Shown here one piece after another: positions 1 through 5,658 of a stretch of DNA of 7,789 nt (position 1 is its first letter; each line of letters begins with the position of its first letter). Under the pieces are notes generated by a model that searched no databases, was not told the origin of the DNA, and worked only from the letters and a program-made list of their open reading frames with translations. The position numbers and the translations under genes are program-made. Origin of the DNA: an uncultured cyanobacterium (lineage in GTDB: Bacteria > Cyanobacteriota > Cyanobacteriia > PCC-6307 > Cyanobiaceae). Where the stretch lies: contig CAIKWV010000566.1 in NCBI GenBank assembly GCA_903831165.1, forward strand, positions 1 through 7,789, in the 5' to 3' direction.

Positions 1-308
1 AGGCCAATCGTGCCTTCCTGAATCAGATCGAGCAGATCAAGTCCCTTGCCCTGATAGCGCTTGGCCAGATTCACCACCAATCGCAAATTAGCTGTGATCA
101 TCTGTTGCTTGGCCCGCTCACCATTGCGTAGCGTGCGGCGCTCCAGGTCGTCATAGGCGCAGGCCTCGCCCAGGCCTCCCGCCAGGCTGCAGCGCTCCTG
201 CAGGGCCACCATCGCCTGGACCTTACGACCGAGAGTGAGTTCCTGTTCAGGTGTCAATAATTGATGCCGACCGATCTCGCCGAGGAAGGCACTCAGGGAA
301 CTTGCCAT
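1..308 (-). CDS. RNA polymerase sigma factor, sigma-70 family group 2 type (N-terminal part, cut by window edge)
   Basis: The 102 visible codons start at an ATG (308-306) and run off the left edge. The protein opens almost directly with sigma region 1.2 ([18 protein letters not shown], about residues 6-23). There is no room for the long acidic region 1.1 of the primary sigma factor. Residues about 66-88 match region 2.1 ([20 protein letters not shown]) and residues 90-102 match the start of region 2.2 ([13 protein letters not shown]), the core RNA polymerase docking helix. The missing part should hold regions 2.3-4 that read the -10 and -35 elements. Cyanobacteria carry several such non-essential group 2 sigma factors, used in stress and nutrient responses. 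Which paralogue this is cannot be told from the fragment. It is divergent from the DUF2214 gene. Identification as a sigma factor is very secure; group 2 is inferred from the short N-terminus. Confidence 0.95.
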   Translation of the reverse strand, partial: MASSLSAFLGEIGRHQLLTPEQELTLGRKVQAMVALQERCSLAGGLGEACAYDDLERRTLRNGERAKQQMITANLRLVVNLAKRYQGKGLDLLDLIQEGTIG

Positions 309-551
309 GGATCGGCCACATCGCTTTTCAATGAACCTAGGGTTGATTCCCGCCATCACTTGAACCAGCGGAAAGGCTTCAGACTTCGCTTTATTTCCTG
401 ATTTGCTCCCACACACCGCCGGCCTGCACACGATTGGGTGAGTGACAGGATTTTTTGTTCGCATTGGCGCACCAGCCGCCCGCGACTTCGGCTCTGGATC
501 CCCTGCGATCGGGCCTGCTCGCTACCTTGGCGAGCCCCACCCGTCGTTCCC
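309..551. other. Divergent spacer between sigma factor and DUF2214 genes
   Basis: This 243-base spacer must hold the promoters of two divergent genes. An open frame extends upstream of the DUF2214 start to a GTG at 438, but its translation (Arg, Trp and Cys rich) does not look like a natural N-terminus. I therefore treat it as non-coding. A T-run lies at 452-457. I could not find a convincing paired -35/-10 on either strand, nor a strong ribosome binding site for the ATG at 552. Confidence 0.5.
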
Positions 552-1052
552 ATGGCTGGCCTAGCCGCCCTGTCCGCCGCCATCCCCACCGGCATCCTGC
601 CCAGCGCCGGCGTCGCCTATGCCCACTACCTGAGCTTCATGCTCTGTTTCGGCGCCCTGGTGCTGGAGCGGCGCCTGATCCGGGCCAACCCGAACCGCCA
701 GGACGCCATCTTGATGGTGATCACCGATGTGGTGTACGGCATCGCCGCCCTGACCCTGCTGCTCAGCGGCATCGCCCGGGTGCTGCATTTCGGCCAGGGG
801 GCCAGCTTCTACACCGAAAACCCCTTGTTCTGGTGGAAGGTCGGCACCTACCTGGCCGTCGGCGGCCTCTCCCTTTATCCCACGGTCACCTACATCCTCT
901 GGGCCATCCCCCTGCGCAAAGGGGAACTGCCCCAGGTGAGTGAAGCCCTGGCCAGCCGCCTGCGCTGGATCCTCAACATCGAGCTGGTCGGCTTCGCCAC
1001 CATCCCCTTCCTGGCCACCCTGATGGCCAGGGGCGTGGGCCTGCCCGGCTGA
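552..1052 (+). CDS. DUF2214 family four-helix inner-membrane protein
   Basis: This is a 166-residue integral membrane protein with four predicted helices at about residues 17-39, 52-76, 92-118 and 140-160. It carries the pattern I associate with DUF2214 proteins: HYLSFM in helix 1, an Asp followed by YGIAALTLLLSG and ARVLHF in helix 2, and FWWKVGTY in helix 3. Length fits that family, which has no established biochemical function. The conserved His in helix 1 and the ARVLHF segment could be cofactor ligands, but that is speculation. I chose the ATG at 552 because it begins shortly before the first helix; the frame is open further upstream without looking coding. Its TGA overlaps the ATG of the following protease by one base, so the two are probably co-transcribed and translationally coupled. 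The family call is from pattern memory, not a search. Confidence 0.8.
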   Translation: MAGLAALSAAIPTGILPSAGVAYAHYLSFMLCFGALVLERRLIRANPNRQDAILMVITDVVYGIAALTLLLSGIARVLHFGQGASFYTENPLFWWKVGTYLAVGGLSLYPTVTYILWAIPLRKGELPQVSEALASRLRWILNIELVGFATIPFLATLMARGVGLPG

Positions 1053-1921
1053 TGACGCGCTCACGGCCCCAGGGCCGCGGGACTGCCACCCTGACCATCC
1101 TGGCGCTCGGCCTGGCCCCGTTGGCTGCCGCCGCCGACCTGGTGGTCAGCCCGGCGGCAGCAGCCCCGATCTCACGCACCGGCAGCGGCCAGGGGACCAG
1201 CCTCCCCGGCGGCGATTCGGGCCGCGGCAGCTGCACAGCGGCCCTGACCAGCCGGCCGATCCCCTTGCCCGCCGGTCCCCTGCTGCAACCGGCCGAAGTC
1301 CCCCGCCCGGCCGCCCCGCCGCCTGACGGTTACCAGCAGCAGCTGAGCACCACCCCACTCGGCTGGGCGCGACTCGATCACTGGTGTGTCTGGCTGGAGC
1401 CCGTGAGCGCGGCAGGCCCCGCGGCGGCGGCCGAACAGCGCTGGTGGCAGGCGACCCTGCGGGCCCTGCAACGCTGGCAATCCCTGCTGTCGATCGAACG
1501 GGTGGAGGATCCCGCCGCCGCCCAGATCCGCGTCCTGCGGCGCCGGCCCCCCAGGCAACCGGGGCCCGATGGACGACTGCGGGCCAGCCATGGCCGCTCC
1601 ACCCTGCAGCTGCTGGACGTGACCCGCCTCGGCCTGGCCCGTCACGAGCCGAGTGTGGAGGTGCTGATCAGCCCGGACCAGCGCCCCCTGGCCACCGAAG
1701 CCACCGCCCTGCACGAACTGGGCCATGCCCTCGGACTCTGGGGCCACAGCGAGCAGGCGGCGGACGCCATGGCCGCCGTACCGGGAGCCACCCCCATCGT
1801 TGAACTGAGCCCGCGGGATCGCAGCACCGTGCGCTGGCTGTATGGCCAACCGACCCGCTTCGGAGCGCCCCAGCCGACCCTGGAACCACCGGTACCCGGG
1901 TCGCAGGCACCGGCTCCCTGA
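1052..1921 (+). CDS. Exported metzincin (matrixin-like) zinc metalloprotease
   Basis: This 289-residue protein has an N-terminal export signal (basic start, then a hydrophobic stretch at about residues 11-28). A low-complexity Ala/Pro/Ser region follows to about residue 95, then a catalytic domain at about 100-266. The extended zinc motif HELGHALGLWGH spans residues 221-232: His221, His225 and His232 would bind zinc and Glu222 would be the general base. An Asp-Ala-Met at 238-240 sits where metzincins have the Met-turn, and LSPRDRSTVRWLY (252-264) resembles the last helix of matrixins. The Pro-rich tail has no known domain. It should act outside the cytoplasm, in periplasm or medium; substrates are unknown. 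No cysteine-switch propeptide is evident, although Cys61 and Cys112 exist. It starts at an ATG overlapping the upstream TGA and is convergent with znuB, leaving a 131-base gap with no T-tailed terminator that I can see. Confidence 0.85.
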   Translation: MTRSRPQGRGTATLTILALGLAPLAAAADLVVSPAAAAPISRTGSGQGTSLPGGDSGRGSCTAALTSRPIPLPAGPLLQPAEVPRPAAPPPDGYQQQLSTTPLGWARLDHWCVWLEPVSAAGPAAAAEQRWWQATLRALQRWQSLLSIERVEDPAAAQIRVLRRRPPRQPGPDGRLRASHGRSTLQLLDVTRLGLARHEPSVEVLISPDQRPLATEATALHELGHALGLWGHSEQAADAMAAVPGATPIVELSPRDRSTVRWLYGQPTRFGAPQPTLEPPVPGSQAPAP

Positions 1922-2052
1922 GGCCAGGATCGATCACCACAGGCTGCGCTGGTTTCTCCAGGCCGGCCGCTGCGCTCCAGCCCATGGCATCACGGATGGA
2001 TCCGAGCCGCGAGCGCTCAGCGAAACCCCAGGCCAACCTGGCGGCCGCCGGG

Positions 2053-2898
2053 TCAGGGACGGCTGAATCGACGGCGCGGGGCGAGCAGCAGGGCCAGCAG
2101 AAAGCCGAACAACTGCACCACCACCACGCTGGGGCCCGAGGGCAGGTCCAGGGCTCCGGAGGCCAGCAGGCCGATCACCGCACAACTGGCACCGAGCAGG
2201 GCCGCCACGAATACATAGGTGCCGAAACCACGGCTGACCAGCCGCGAAGCGCAGGCGGGAATGACCACGAAGGCACTGATCAGCAGCACCCCTACCGCCT
2301 TGATCGAGATCGCCACCACCACCGCCAGCACGACAATGAACACCAGGCGGTGCCAGCCGGCCGCCACGCCCCGGGAGATGGCCAGGGGTTCATCGAGCGT
2401 CAGCAAAATCTGGCTGCGGCGGCTCAGCAGCAGATAGCCACCCGCCCCCAGCAACAGCACCAGGATCACACCGAGATCCAGCCAGGAGACGCCGAGGATG
2501 TCGCCAAACAGCAGTTGCTGGATGCCGCCCTTGTAGGTGCGCACCCGGCTGAGCAGCAGCACGGCCAGCGCCAGCGAGGAGGAATAGACGATGTTCAGCA
2601 GGGCGTCGGTGGGCAGCTGGCTGCGGCCCGCCAGTTGGTTGACCCCCAGGGCGAACAGCACCGCGAAGGGAATCAGCACCACGGTGGGATTGAGCCCCAG
2701 CAGGATGCCGAGGCTGATGCCGAGCAGGGCGGAATGGCCCAGGGCATCACTGAAGAACGACAGCTGGCGCAGCACCGCGAAACTACCGAGCACCCCGCCC
2801 AGCAGACCGGTGAGCAGGCCCGCCAGCAGGGCCCGCTGCATGAACGGCAGCGCCAGCAACTGGGCCAGGCCGGCCGGATCGACGCCTGATTCGAGCAT
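2053..2898 (-). CDS. znuB: Zinc ABC transporter permease (ABC-3 family)
   Basis: This 281-residue, very hydrophobic protein has about eight to nine membrane segments, as expected for the ABC-3 metal permeases. Family motifs are clear: PFMQRALLAGLL (18-29), SFFSDALGHSALLG (47-60) with the conserved Asp51 and His55 lining the metal path, VGVLLISAFVVIPA (202-215), and DLPSGPSVVVVQ near residues 251-262. It forms the inner-membrane channel that receives metal from ZnuA and is driven by ZnuC. I chose the ATG at 2898: it overlaps the ZnuC stop as TGATG, the usual coupling, and leaves a normal N-terminus (MLESGVDPAG). The frame extends 15 codons further up to 2943, inside znuC, but that extension does not resemble the family. 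Sequence alone does not separate zinc from manganese permeases; zinc is inferred from ZnuA. Confidence 0.93.
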   Translation of the reverse strand: MLESGVDPAGLAQLLALPFMQRALLAGLLTGLLGGVLGSFAVLRQLSFFSDALGHSALLGISLGILLGLNPTVVLIPFAVLFALGVNQLAGRSQLPTDALLNIVYSSSLALAVLLLSRVRTYKGGIQQLLFGDILGVSWLDLGVILVLLLGAGGYLLLSRRSQILLTLDEPLAISRGVAAGWHRLVFIVVLAVVVAISIKAVGVLLISAFVVIPACASRLVSRGFGTYVFVAALLGASCAVIGLLASGALDLPSGPSVVVVQLFGFLLALLLAPRRRFSRP

Positions 2899-3680
2899 CA
2901 GCTCCTGCTGGCACCGGGATGGTGATGGTGATAAGGCACCCAACCGCGGCCGTAGAGGCGCTCCAGCTGGGCGGGGCTTAGGGCGTGATCGGGGGGGCCG
3001 GAGCAGCGCAGGCTGCGGTTGAGGCAGAGCACGCGGCTGCAGGTGCGGCGCACCATCTCCAGGTCGTGGGAGACCTGCAGGATCGTCCAGCCCTCGCTGC
3101 GGCGCAGGTCGAACAGCAGACCATGAAACTGCTCGGCCGCCTGGGCATCGAGGCCGGCCTGGGCCTCATCGAGCACCAACAACCGCCGGGGCCGCACGAC
3201 GCAGAAGGCCAGCAGGGCCCGCTTGAGCTGGCCGGTGGACAGATCGCTGATCAGGCGAGGCGCCAGATCTTCGCCACCGACCTTGGCCAGGGCCAGGGCC
3301 ACGGCCGAGCGGCGGGCGCAGCGACCCCTCCAGGGCAGGGCCAGACCGGCCCGCTCCCAGCCCAGGCCGACGAACTCGGCCACGCTGAGCGGGAAGCGAC
3401 CCCGCAGGGTGAGGGTCTGGGGCAGATAGGCCACCTGGTCGCGTACAGCCGCCGGCAACTGCCCCCGGGCTCCGAGGGCGTGGCCCAACAGCCTGACTTC
3501 ACCGCTCTGGCGGGGCAACACCCCGAGAATCGCCTGAACCAGCGTGCTCTTACCGGCTCCATTGGGGCCGACCAGGGCCGTCTCCGATTCGGCCTCCAGG
3601 CTGAAACTGACGTCATCCACCGCCGTGGCGCCCTCGCGGCAGACCGTGAGATGGCTGACTTCGAGAATCATTTTCGCCAT
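2898..3680 (-). CDS. znuC: Zinc ABC transporter ATP-binding protein
   Basis: This is a 260-residue ABC ATPase that powers the zinc importer. Visible parts, numbered from the ATG at 3680: Walker A GPNGAGKST (38-46), Q-loop YLPQ (Gln88), signature LSTGQ (147-151, a variant of LSGGQ), Walker B LLVLDEAQAGLD with Asp171 and catalytic Glu172, and the switch His205 in VSHDLEM. The Walker B flank reads DEAQ where most relatives have DEP. The C-terminus ends with a four-histidine run (251-254), a possible metal-binding tail. The start is one of three options: TTG at 3683, ATG at 3680 or ATG at 3671. GGTGAG just upstream favours 3680, but 3671 gives the typical MILEV start and is possible. It lies 55 bases after the znuA stop and overlaps znuB by one base. 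Confidence 0.93.
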   Translation of the reverse strand: MAKMILEVSHLTVCREGATAVDDVSFSLEAESETALVGPNGAGKSTLVQAILGVLPRQSGEVRLLGHALGARGQLPAAVRDQVAYLPQTLTLRGRFPLSVAEFVGLGWERAGLALPWRGRCARRSAVALALAKVGGEDLAPRLISDLSTGQLKRALLAFCVVRPRRLLVLDEAQAGLDAQAAEQFHGLLFDLRRSEGWTILQVSHDLEMVRRTCSRVLCLNRSLRCSGPPDHALSPAQLERLYGRGWVPYHHHHPGASRS

Positions 3681-3713
3681 CAACTCACCATACCGACGCC
3701 GAACCCGCTGTCA

Positions 3714-3727
3714 GCCGCTGCAGCGGC
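3714..3727. repeat. 14-base perfect palindrome between znuA and znuC
   Basis: GCCGCTGCAGCGGC is exactly self-complementary and sits just after the znuA stop codon, inside the 55-base gap before znuC. There is no following T-run on the minus strand, so it is not an intrinsic terminator. In the mRNA it could fold into a short hairpin that slows 3' decay of the znuA part, as is known for binding-protein genes of other ABC operons. That role is an inference. Confidence 0.5.
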
Positions 3728-3735
3728 GGCGGGCC

Positions 3736-4830
3736 TCATCGACCCAGGGCCTGAAGCAGCTGCAGACCATTGCGGCACATCGTGCTGACGTAATAGGACG
3801 CCCCCAACCGGGGATCGGCAGAAGCGGTCTCGATCGGATCAAAGCTGACCAAGGGCAATCCCAGGTCCTGGGCCAGGGCGAGGAAGGCCTTGCTGGAGGC
3901 CTGGGGCTCGCTGACCAGGGCCCGCACAGCACTACCACTCTGCCTGGCCAGCCGGCCGAAGCGCTCCAGATCGGCTGCCGAGGGACTCTGTTCAGGGTCG
4001 TCGACCAGGGCGGCGCTGCGCAGCCGATAGCGCTGGGCGAAGTAGGGACCGATGGCGTGCAGCGCCAGCAAGGGCCGACCGGCATGGGGGGCGAACTGGC
4101 GAGCCAGATCCCGATCGAGATGCTGGAGCTCCGCCAGGACCGCGGCCGCATTGGCCCGGTAGCGGGAGCCGCAGGCCGGATCGGCCGCGATCAGGCCATC
4201 GCGGATCGTGACCACCTGCTGGGCCGCACGGCGGGGGTCGAGCCAGATGTGCGGATTGACGGCAGCGGAGGCCTGGGGCTGGCGGGCTTGTGGGGCCTGA
4301 GCCACGGCCGGCATCGCGGCAGGGTTGGCGATCGTGGCCACACCGCGACTGCTGTCGATCACCCGCAGATCGGCATTGCCCGAAGCCTCCACCAGCTTGT
4401 TGAGCTGGCTTTCAAGCCCCAGACCATTGATCACCAGCACATCGGCCTGGCTGAGACGGACCAGATCAGCCGGTGTGGCCTGCCAGTCGTGGGGGCCGAG
4501 ATTGGCTGGCAGCAGGGACTCCACCTCGGCACAGCCGGCGGCGATTGAGCGGCTGAACAGGGCAACGGGCAGCACGCTGGCCAGCACCCTGAGGGGCTGC
4601 TGGTCGGAGCGGAGCGCGGCGCGGCGAGGAACGTTGACGCAGCCCACCAGCGCCAACGCAGCGAGCAGGGGCGTAACCAGCAGCCAGTGGCGGCGCTGAC
4701 GCCGCTGCCGTGCTGGCGCAACAGCCGACGATCGCCCAGGCGAGATCCCAGGAGGATCCAGCCGGTTCAGGCCTGAAGGGGGACGGATCAGCTCCGATCC
4801 CTGCAGCGCCAACGCGCCCCGGAAGCGCAT
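3736..4830 (-). CDS. znuA: Zinc ABC transporter substrate-binding lipoprotein
   Basis: This 364-residue cluster A-I solute-binding protein captures zinc outside the inner membrane for ZnuBC. A long N-terminal lead (1-47) precedes a lipoprotein signal: basic RQRRQRR, a hydrophobic core, and lipobox LVGC with Cys64 as the lipidation site. Probable ligands are His114 (LGPHDWQATP), His194 (NPHIWLDP), His258 (LLALHAIGPYFAQRY) and Asp331 (LVSFDPIE). A His rather than Glu at the third position is typical of zinc binders and argues against manganese. The loop before the second ligand (about 168-191), usually His/Asp/Glu rich in ZnuA, is here Ala/Pro/Gln rich with no histidine. The ATG at 4830 is the only sensible start I find in this frame; GGAAG a few bases upstream is a weak ribosome binding site. 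First gene of the operon, next to a Zur-type operator. Confidence 0.93.
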   Translation of the reverse strand: MRFRGALALQGSELIRPPSGLNRLDPPGISPGRSSAVAPARQRRQRRHWLLVTPLLAALALVGCVNVPRRAALRSDQQPLRVLASVLPVALFSRSIAAGCAEVESLLPANLGPHDWQATPADLVRLSQADVLVINGLGLESQLNKLVEASGNADLRVIDSSRGVATIANPAAMPAVAQAPQARQPQASAAVNPHIWLDPRRAAQQVVTIRDGLIAADPACGSRYRANAAAVLAELQHLDRDLARQFAPHAGRPLLALHAIGPYFAQRYRLRSAALVDDPEQSPSAADLERFGRLARQSGSAVRALVSEPQASSKAFLALAQDLGLPLVSFDPIETASADPRLGASYYVSTMCRNGLQLLQALGR

Positions 4831-4844
4831 GGGACTTCCACAAG

Positions 4845-4861
4845 AAAATGATTCTCATTTT
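4845..4861. promoter_or_regulatory. Zur/Fur-type operator (7-3-7 inverted repeat) at the znu promoter
   Basis: AAAATGATTCTCATTTT is a perfect inverted repeat: seven-base arms AAAATGA and TCATTTT around TTC. It lies in a locally AT-rich patch within GC-rich DNA, 14 bases upstream of the znuA ATG and 86 bases upstream of the divergent small gene at 4948. AT-rich palindromes with ATGATTxTCAT cores are the usual binding sites of Fur-family repressors. Next to znuABC the likely regulator is the zinc sensor Zur, which would block transcription when zinc is sufficient. On the minus strand TAAAAT (4862-4857) could serve as the -10 element, so bound repressor would cover it and the leader would be very short. 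I found no good -35. The regulator gene itself is not in this window. Confidence 0.8.
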
Positions 4862-4901
4862 AAAGCCCGGGCAACGGACTCCCGGCGGGGCCGTCCTCCC
4901 C

Positions 4902-4913
4902 CTTGGCGCCAAG
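4902..4913. repeat. 12-base perfect palindrome upstream of the small membrane protein
   Basis: CTTGGCGCCAAG is exactly self-complementary, lies between the Zur-type operator and the ATG at 4948, and could be a dimer binding site. It is GC-rich and short, so chance is a fair alternative. If the downstream gene really starts at the TTG at 4903, this palindrome would overlap its start codon. Confidence 0.3.
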
Positions 4914-4947
4914 CCGCTGGAAGGCTTTGCTGGGGTGCGTTTTTGAG

Positions 4948-5127
4948 ATGGCGATGGCCCTGGTTCCCCGCTGGCGCTACATGAGCGACGAGGCGAAGGC
5001 GCTCACCAGGCGCACCGCCATCTCCGCCGGCGTCCTGATCTTGGTGCTGCTGGTGTTCCGGGGCCTGCTGCCCTGGGTGGTCGTGGCCCTGGCGGCCTGG
5101 TGGATCTGGAGAGCGATCAGCAAATAG
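4948..5127 (+). CDS. Small single-helix membrane protein, unknown function
   Basis: This predicted 59-residue protein has a soluble basic N-terminus (PRWRYMSDEAKALTRR), one long hydrophobic segment at about residues 24-54 with several Trp (ending AAWWIWRAISK), and a short basic tail. I do not recognise the family. The layout (charged helix, hydrophobic helix, positive end) suggests a tail-anchored or single-pass inner-membrane protein. The frame is open back to a TTG at 4903, and an internal ATG at 4981 would give 48 residues. I prefer 4948 because it is the first ATG, although no good ribosome binding site precedes it. It diverges from znuA across the Zur-type operator, so it may be zinc controlled. 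Coding is supported by a natural-looking protein and strong codon bias to G/C at third positions; function is open. Confidence 0.65.
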   Translation: MAMALVPRWRYMSDEAKALTRRTAISAGVLILVLLVFRGLLPWVVVALAAWWIWRAISK

Positions 5128-5149
5128 ACCCTCGCCGCCCCAAGCCCAC

Positions 5150-5178
5150 AAAAAAAGCGGACCCGTCCGGGACCCGCT
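5150..5178 (-). terminator. Intrinsic terminator pointing to the minus strand
   Basis: On the minus strand this reads AGCGGGTCC, a five-base loop, GGGTCCGCT, then a run of seven T. The nine-pair stem includes two G-U pairs. In plus-strand RNA the same two positions become A-C mismatches, and no T-run follows, so the element is directional. It would stop transcripts arriving from the right (about 5180 and up), yet no recognised minus-strand gene lies there. It might instead shield the small gene at 4948-5127 from antisense transcription. Confidence 0.7.
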
Positions 5179-5240
5179 CGATGACCTCCGTCAGTCTATG
5201 AACTTCTGTAACGCGAGCGTGGCTTGATCTCGCCTGGATC

Positions 5241-5265
5241 GCTAGCAACTTTGGAAGTTGCTGGT
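5241..5265. repeat. Inverted repeat forming an 11-pair hairpin
   Basis: AGCAACTT and AAGTTGCT are exact complements separated by only TGG. The stem extends outward by one C-G and two G-T pairs. No T-run follows on either strand, so it is not an intrinsic terminator. It lies about 60 bases before the minus-strand terminator and could be a structured part of the same transcript. Confidence 0.55.
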
Positions 5266-5396
5266 TGCTGTGGACATCGCCAGCGGCTGTGAAAACAGTC
5301 TCCGCGCTGGCTTCCCGGCTTCGACGGGCAAGGGAGATTTCCACGGCCAGGGCTGCTTTCTGGGCGGAGGCGGAGCGGCAGCAGCGCTTGCGCCGT

Positions 5397-5424
5397 CGCC
5401 AAGGCCAGGGCGCCAAGGCCAGGG
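5397..5424. repeat. Tandem direct repeat, two 14-base units
   Basis: CGCCAAGGCCAGGG occurs twice in immediate succession and is followed by a third partial copy (CGCC). The unit length is not a multiple of three, so copy-number change would shift any reading frame across it. This is mild evidence against coding here. Replication slippage is the likely origin. Confidence 0.7.
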
Positions 5425-5658
5425 CGCCGAAGCTGGGCTTTCGGCCGAAGGCCGGCATGCTCGCAACCGCGGGGGCCTCTGGAGCTGGCGGGCTGAAGGT
5501 TCCCCCGCCAGGCCCGGCCGATCGCGCTGGATGGACAGGGCCTTCCAGTCAGCGGTGCGGCCTGGCGGCGCTGAAGGCCTGCACTGGGCCCGGGCCGCTG
5601 GCGGCAACGGGGTGGTCTGCCGCTCCTACGGTCCTTGGGCCCGACTGCCCGGCAGCCC

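Larger units (their letters stand above)
5179..5658. other. 480-base region without a recognisable gene, upstream of pyrF
   Basis: Several frames are open here on both strands. None gives a protein that I recognise, and all are rich in Arg, Ala, Pro, Gly and Trp, as chance frames in GC-rich DNA are. The best candidates are a plus frame 5265-5681 (138 residues, with an Arg/Ala-rich central part and an end overlapping pyrF by 23 bases) and a minus frame 5117-5458 that crosses the terminator and the end of the small gene. What can be seen is structural: a minus-strand terminator at the left edge, a hairpin at 5241-5265 and a tandem repeat at 5397-5424. The region may hold the pyrF promoter, a small RNA on the minus strand, or remains of a decayed gene. 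Confidence 0.5.

Noticed and set aside
342..352. GGTTGATTCCC, resembling a tRNA T-loop
   Set aside because: It lacks the invariant TTC pairing context, and no acceptor, D-arm or anticodon structure could be built around it.
438..551. N-terminal extension of the DUF2214 gene to a GTG at 438
   Set aside because: The extra 38 residues are Arg, Trp and Cys rich and precede a natural N-terminus close to the first membrane helix.
1984..2889. Long plus-strand open frame (301 codons), extremely rich in Gln, His, Glu and Gly
   Set aside because: It is the antisense of znuB. Antisense of a Leu/Val-rich membrane protein in GC-rich DNA naturally gives Gln/His-rich frames. The minus strand has clear family motifs.
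2985..3788. Plus-strand open frame of 267 codons opposite znuC
   Set aside because: Shadow of znuC, which has all ABC motifs; the antisense translation resembles no protein.
3544..4548. Plus-strand open frame of 334 codons opposite znuA
   Set aside because: Shadow of znuA and the start of znuC; Gly/Gln-rich with no recognisable motif.
5317..5328. GGCTTCGACGGG, similar to the conserved 5' end of tmRNA
   Set aside because: No matching 3' tRNA-like half, no T-arm and no tag-like coding stretch nearby, in either linear or permuted order.
5117..5458. Minus-strand frame of 113 codons reaching through the terminator
   Set aside because: It crosses the T-run and overlaps the end of the small plus-strand gene. 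The protein is unrecognised and the terminator reading is more convincing, so it is kept only as an alternative.
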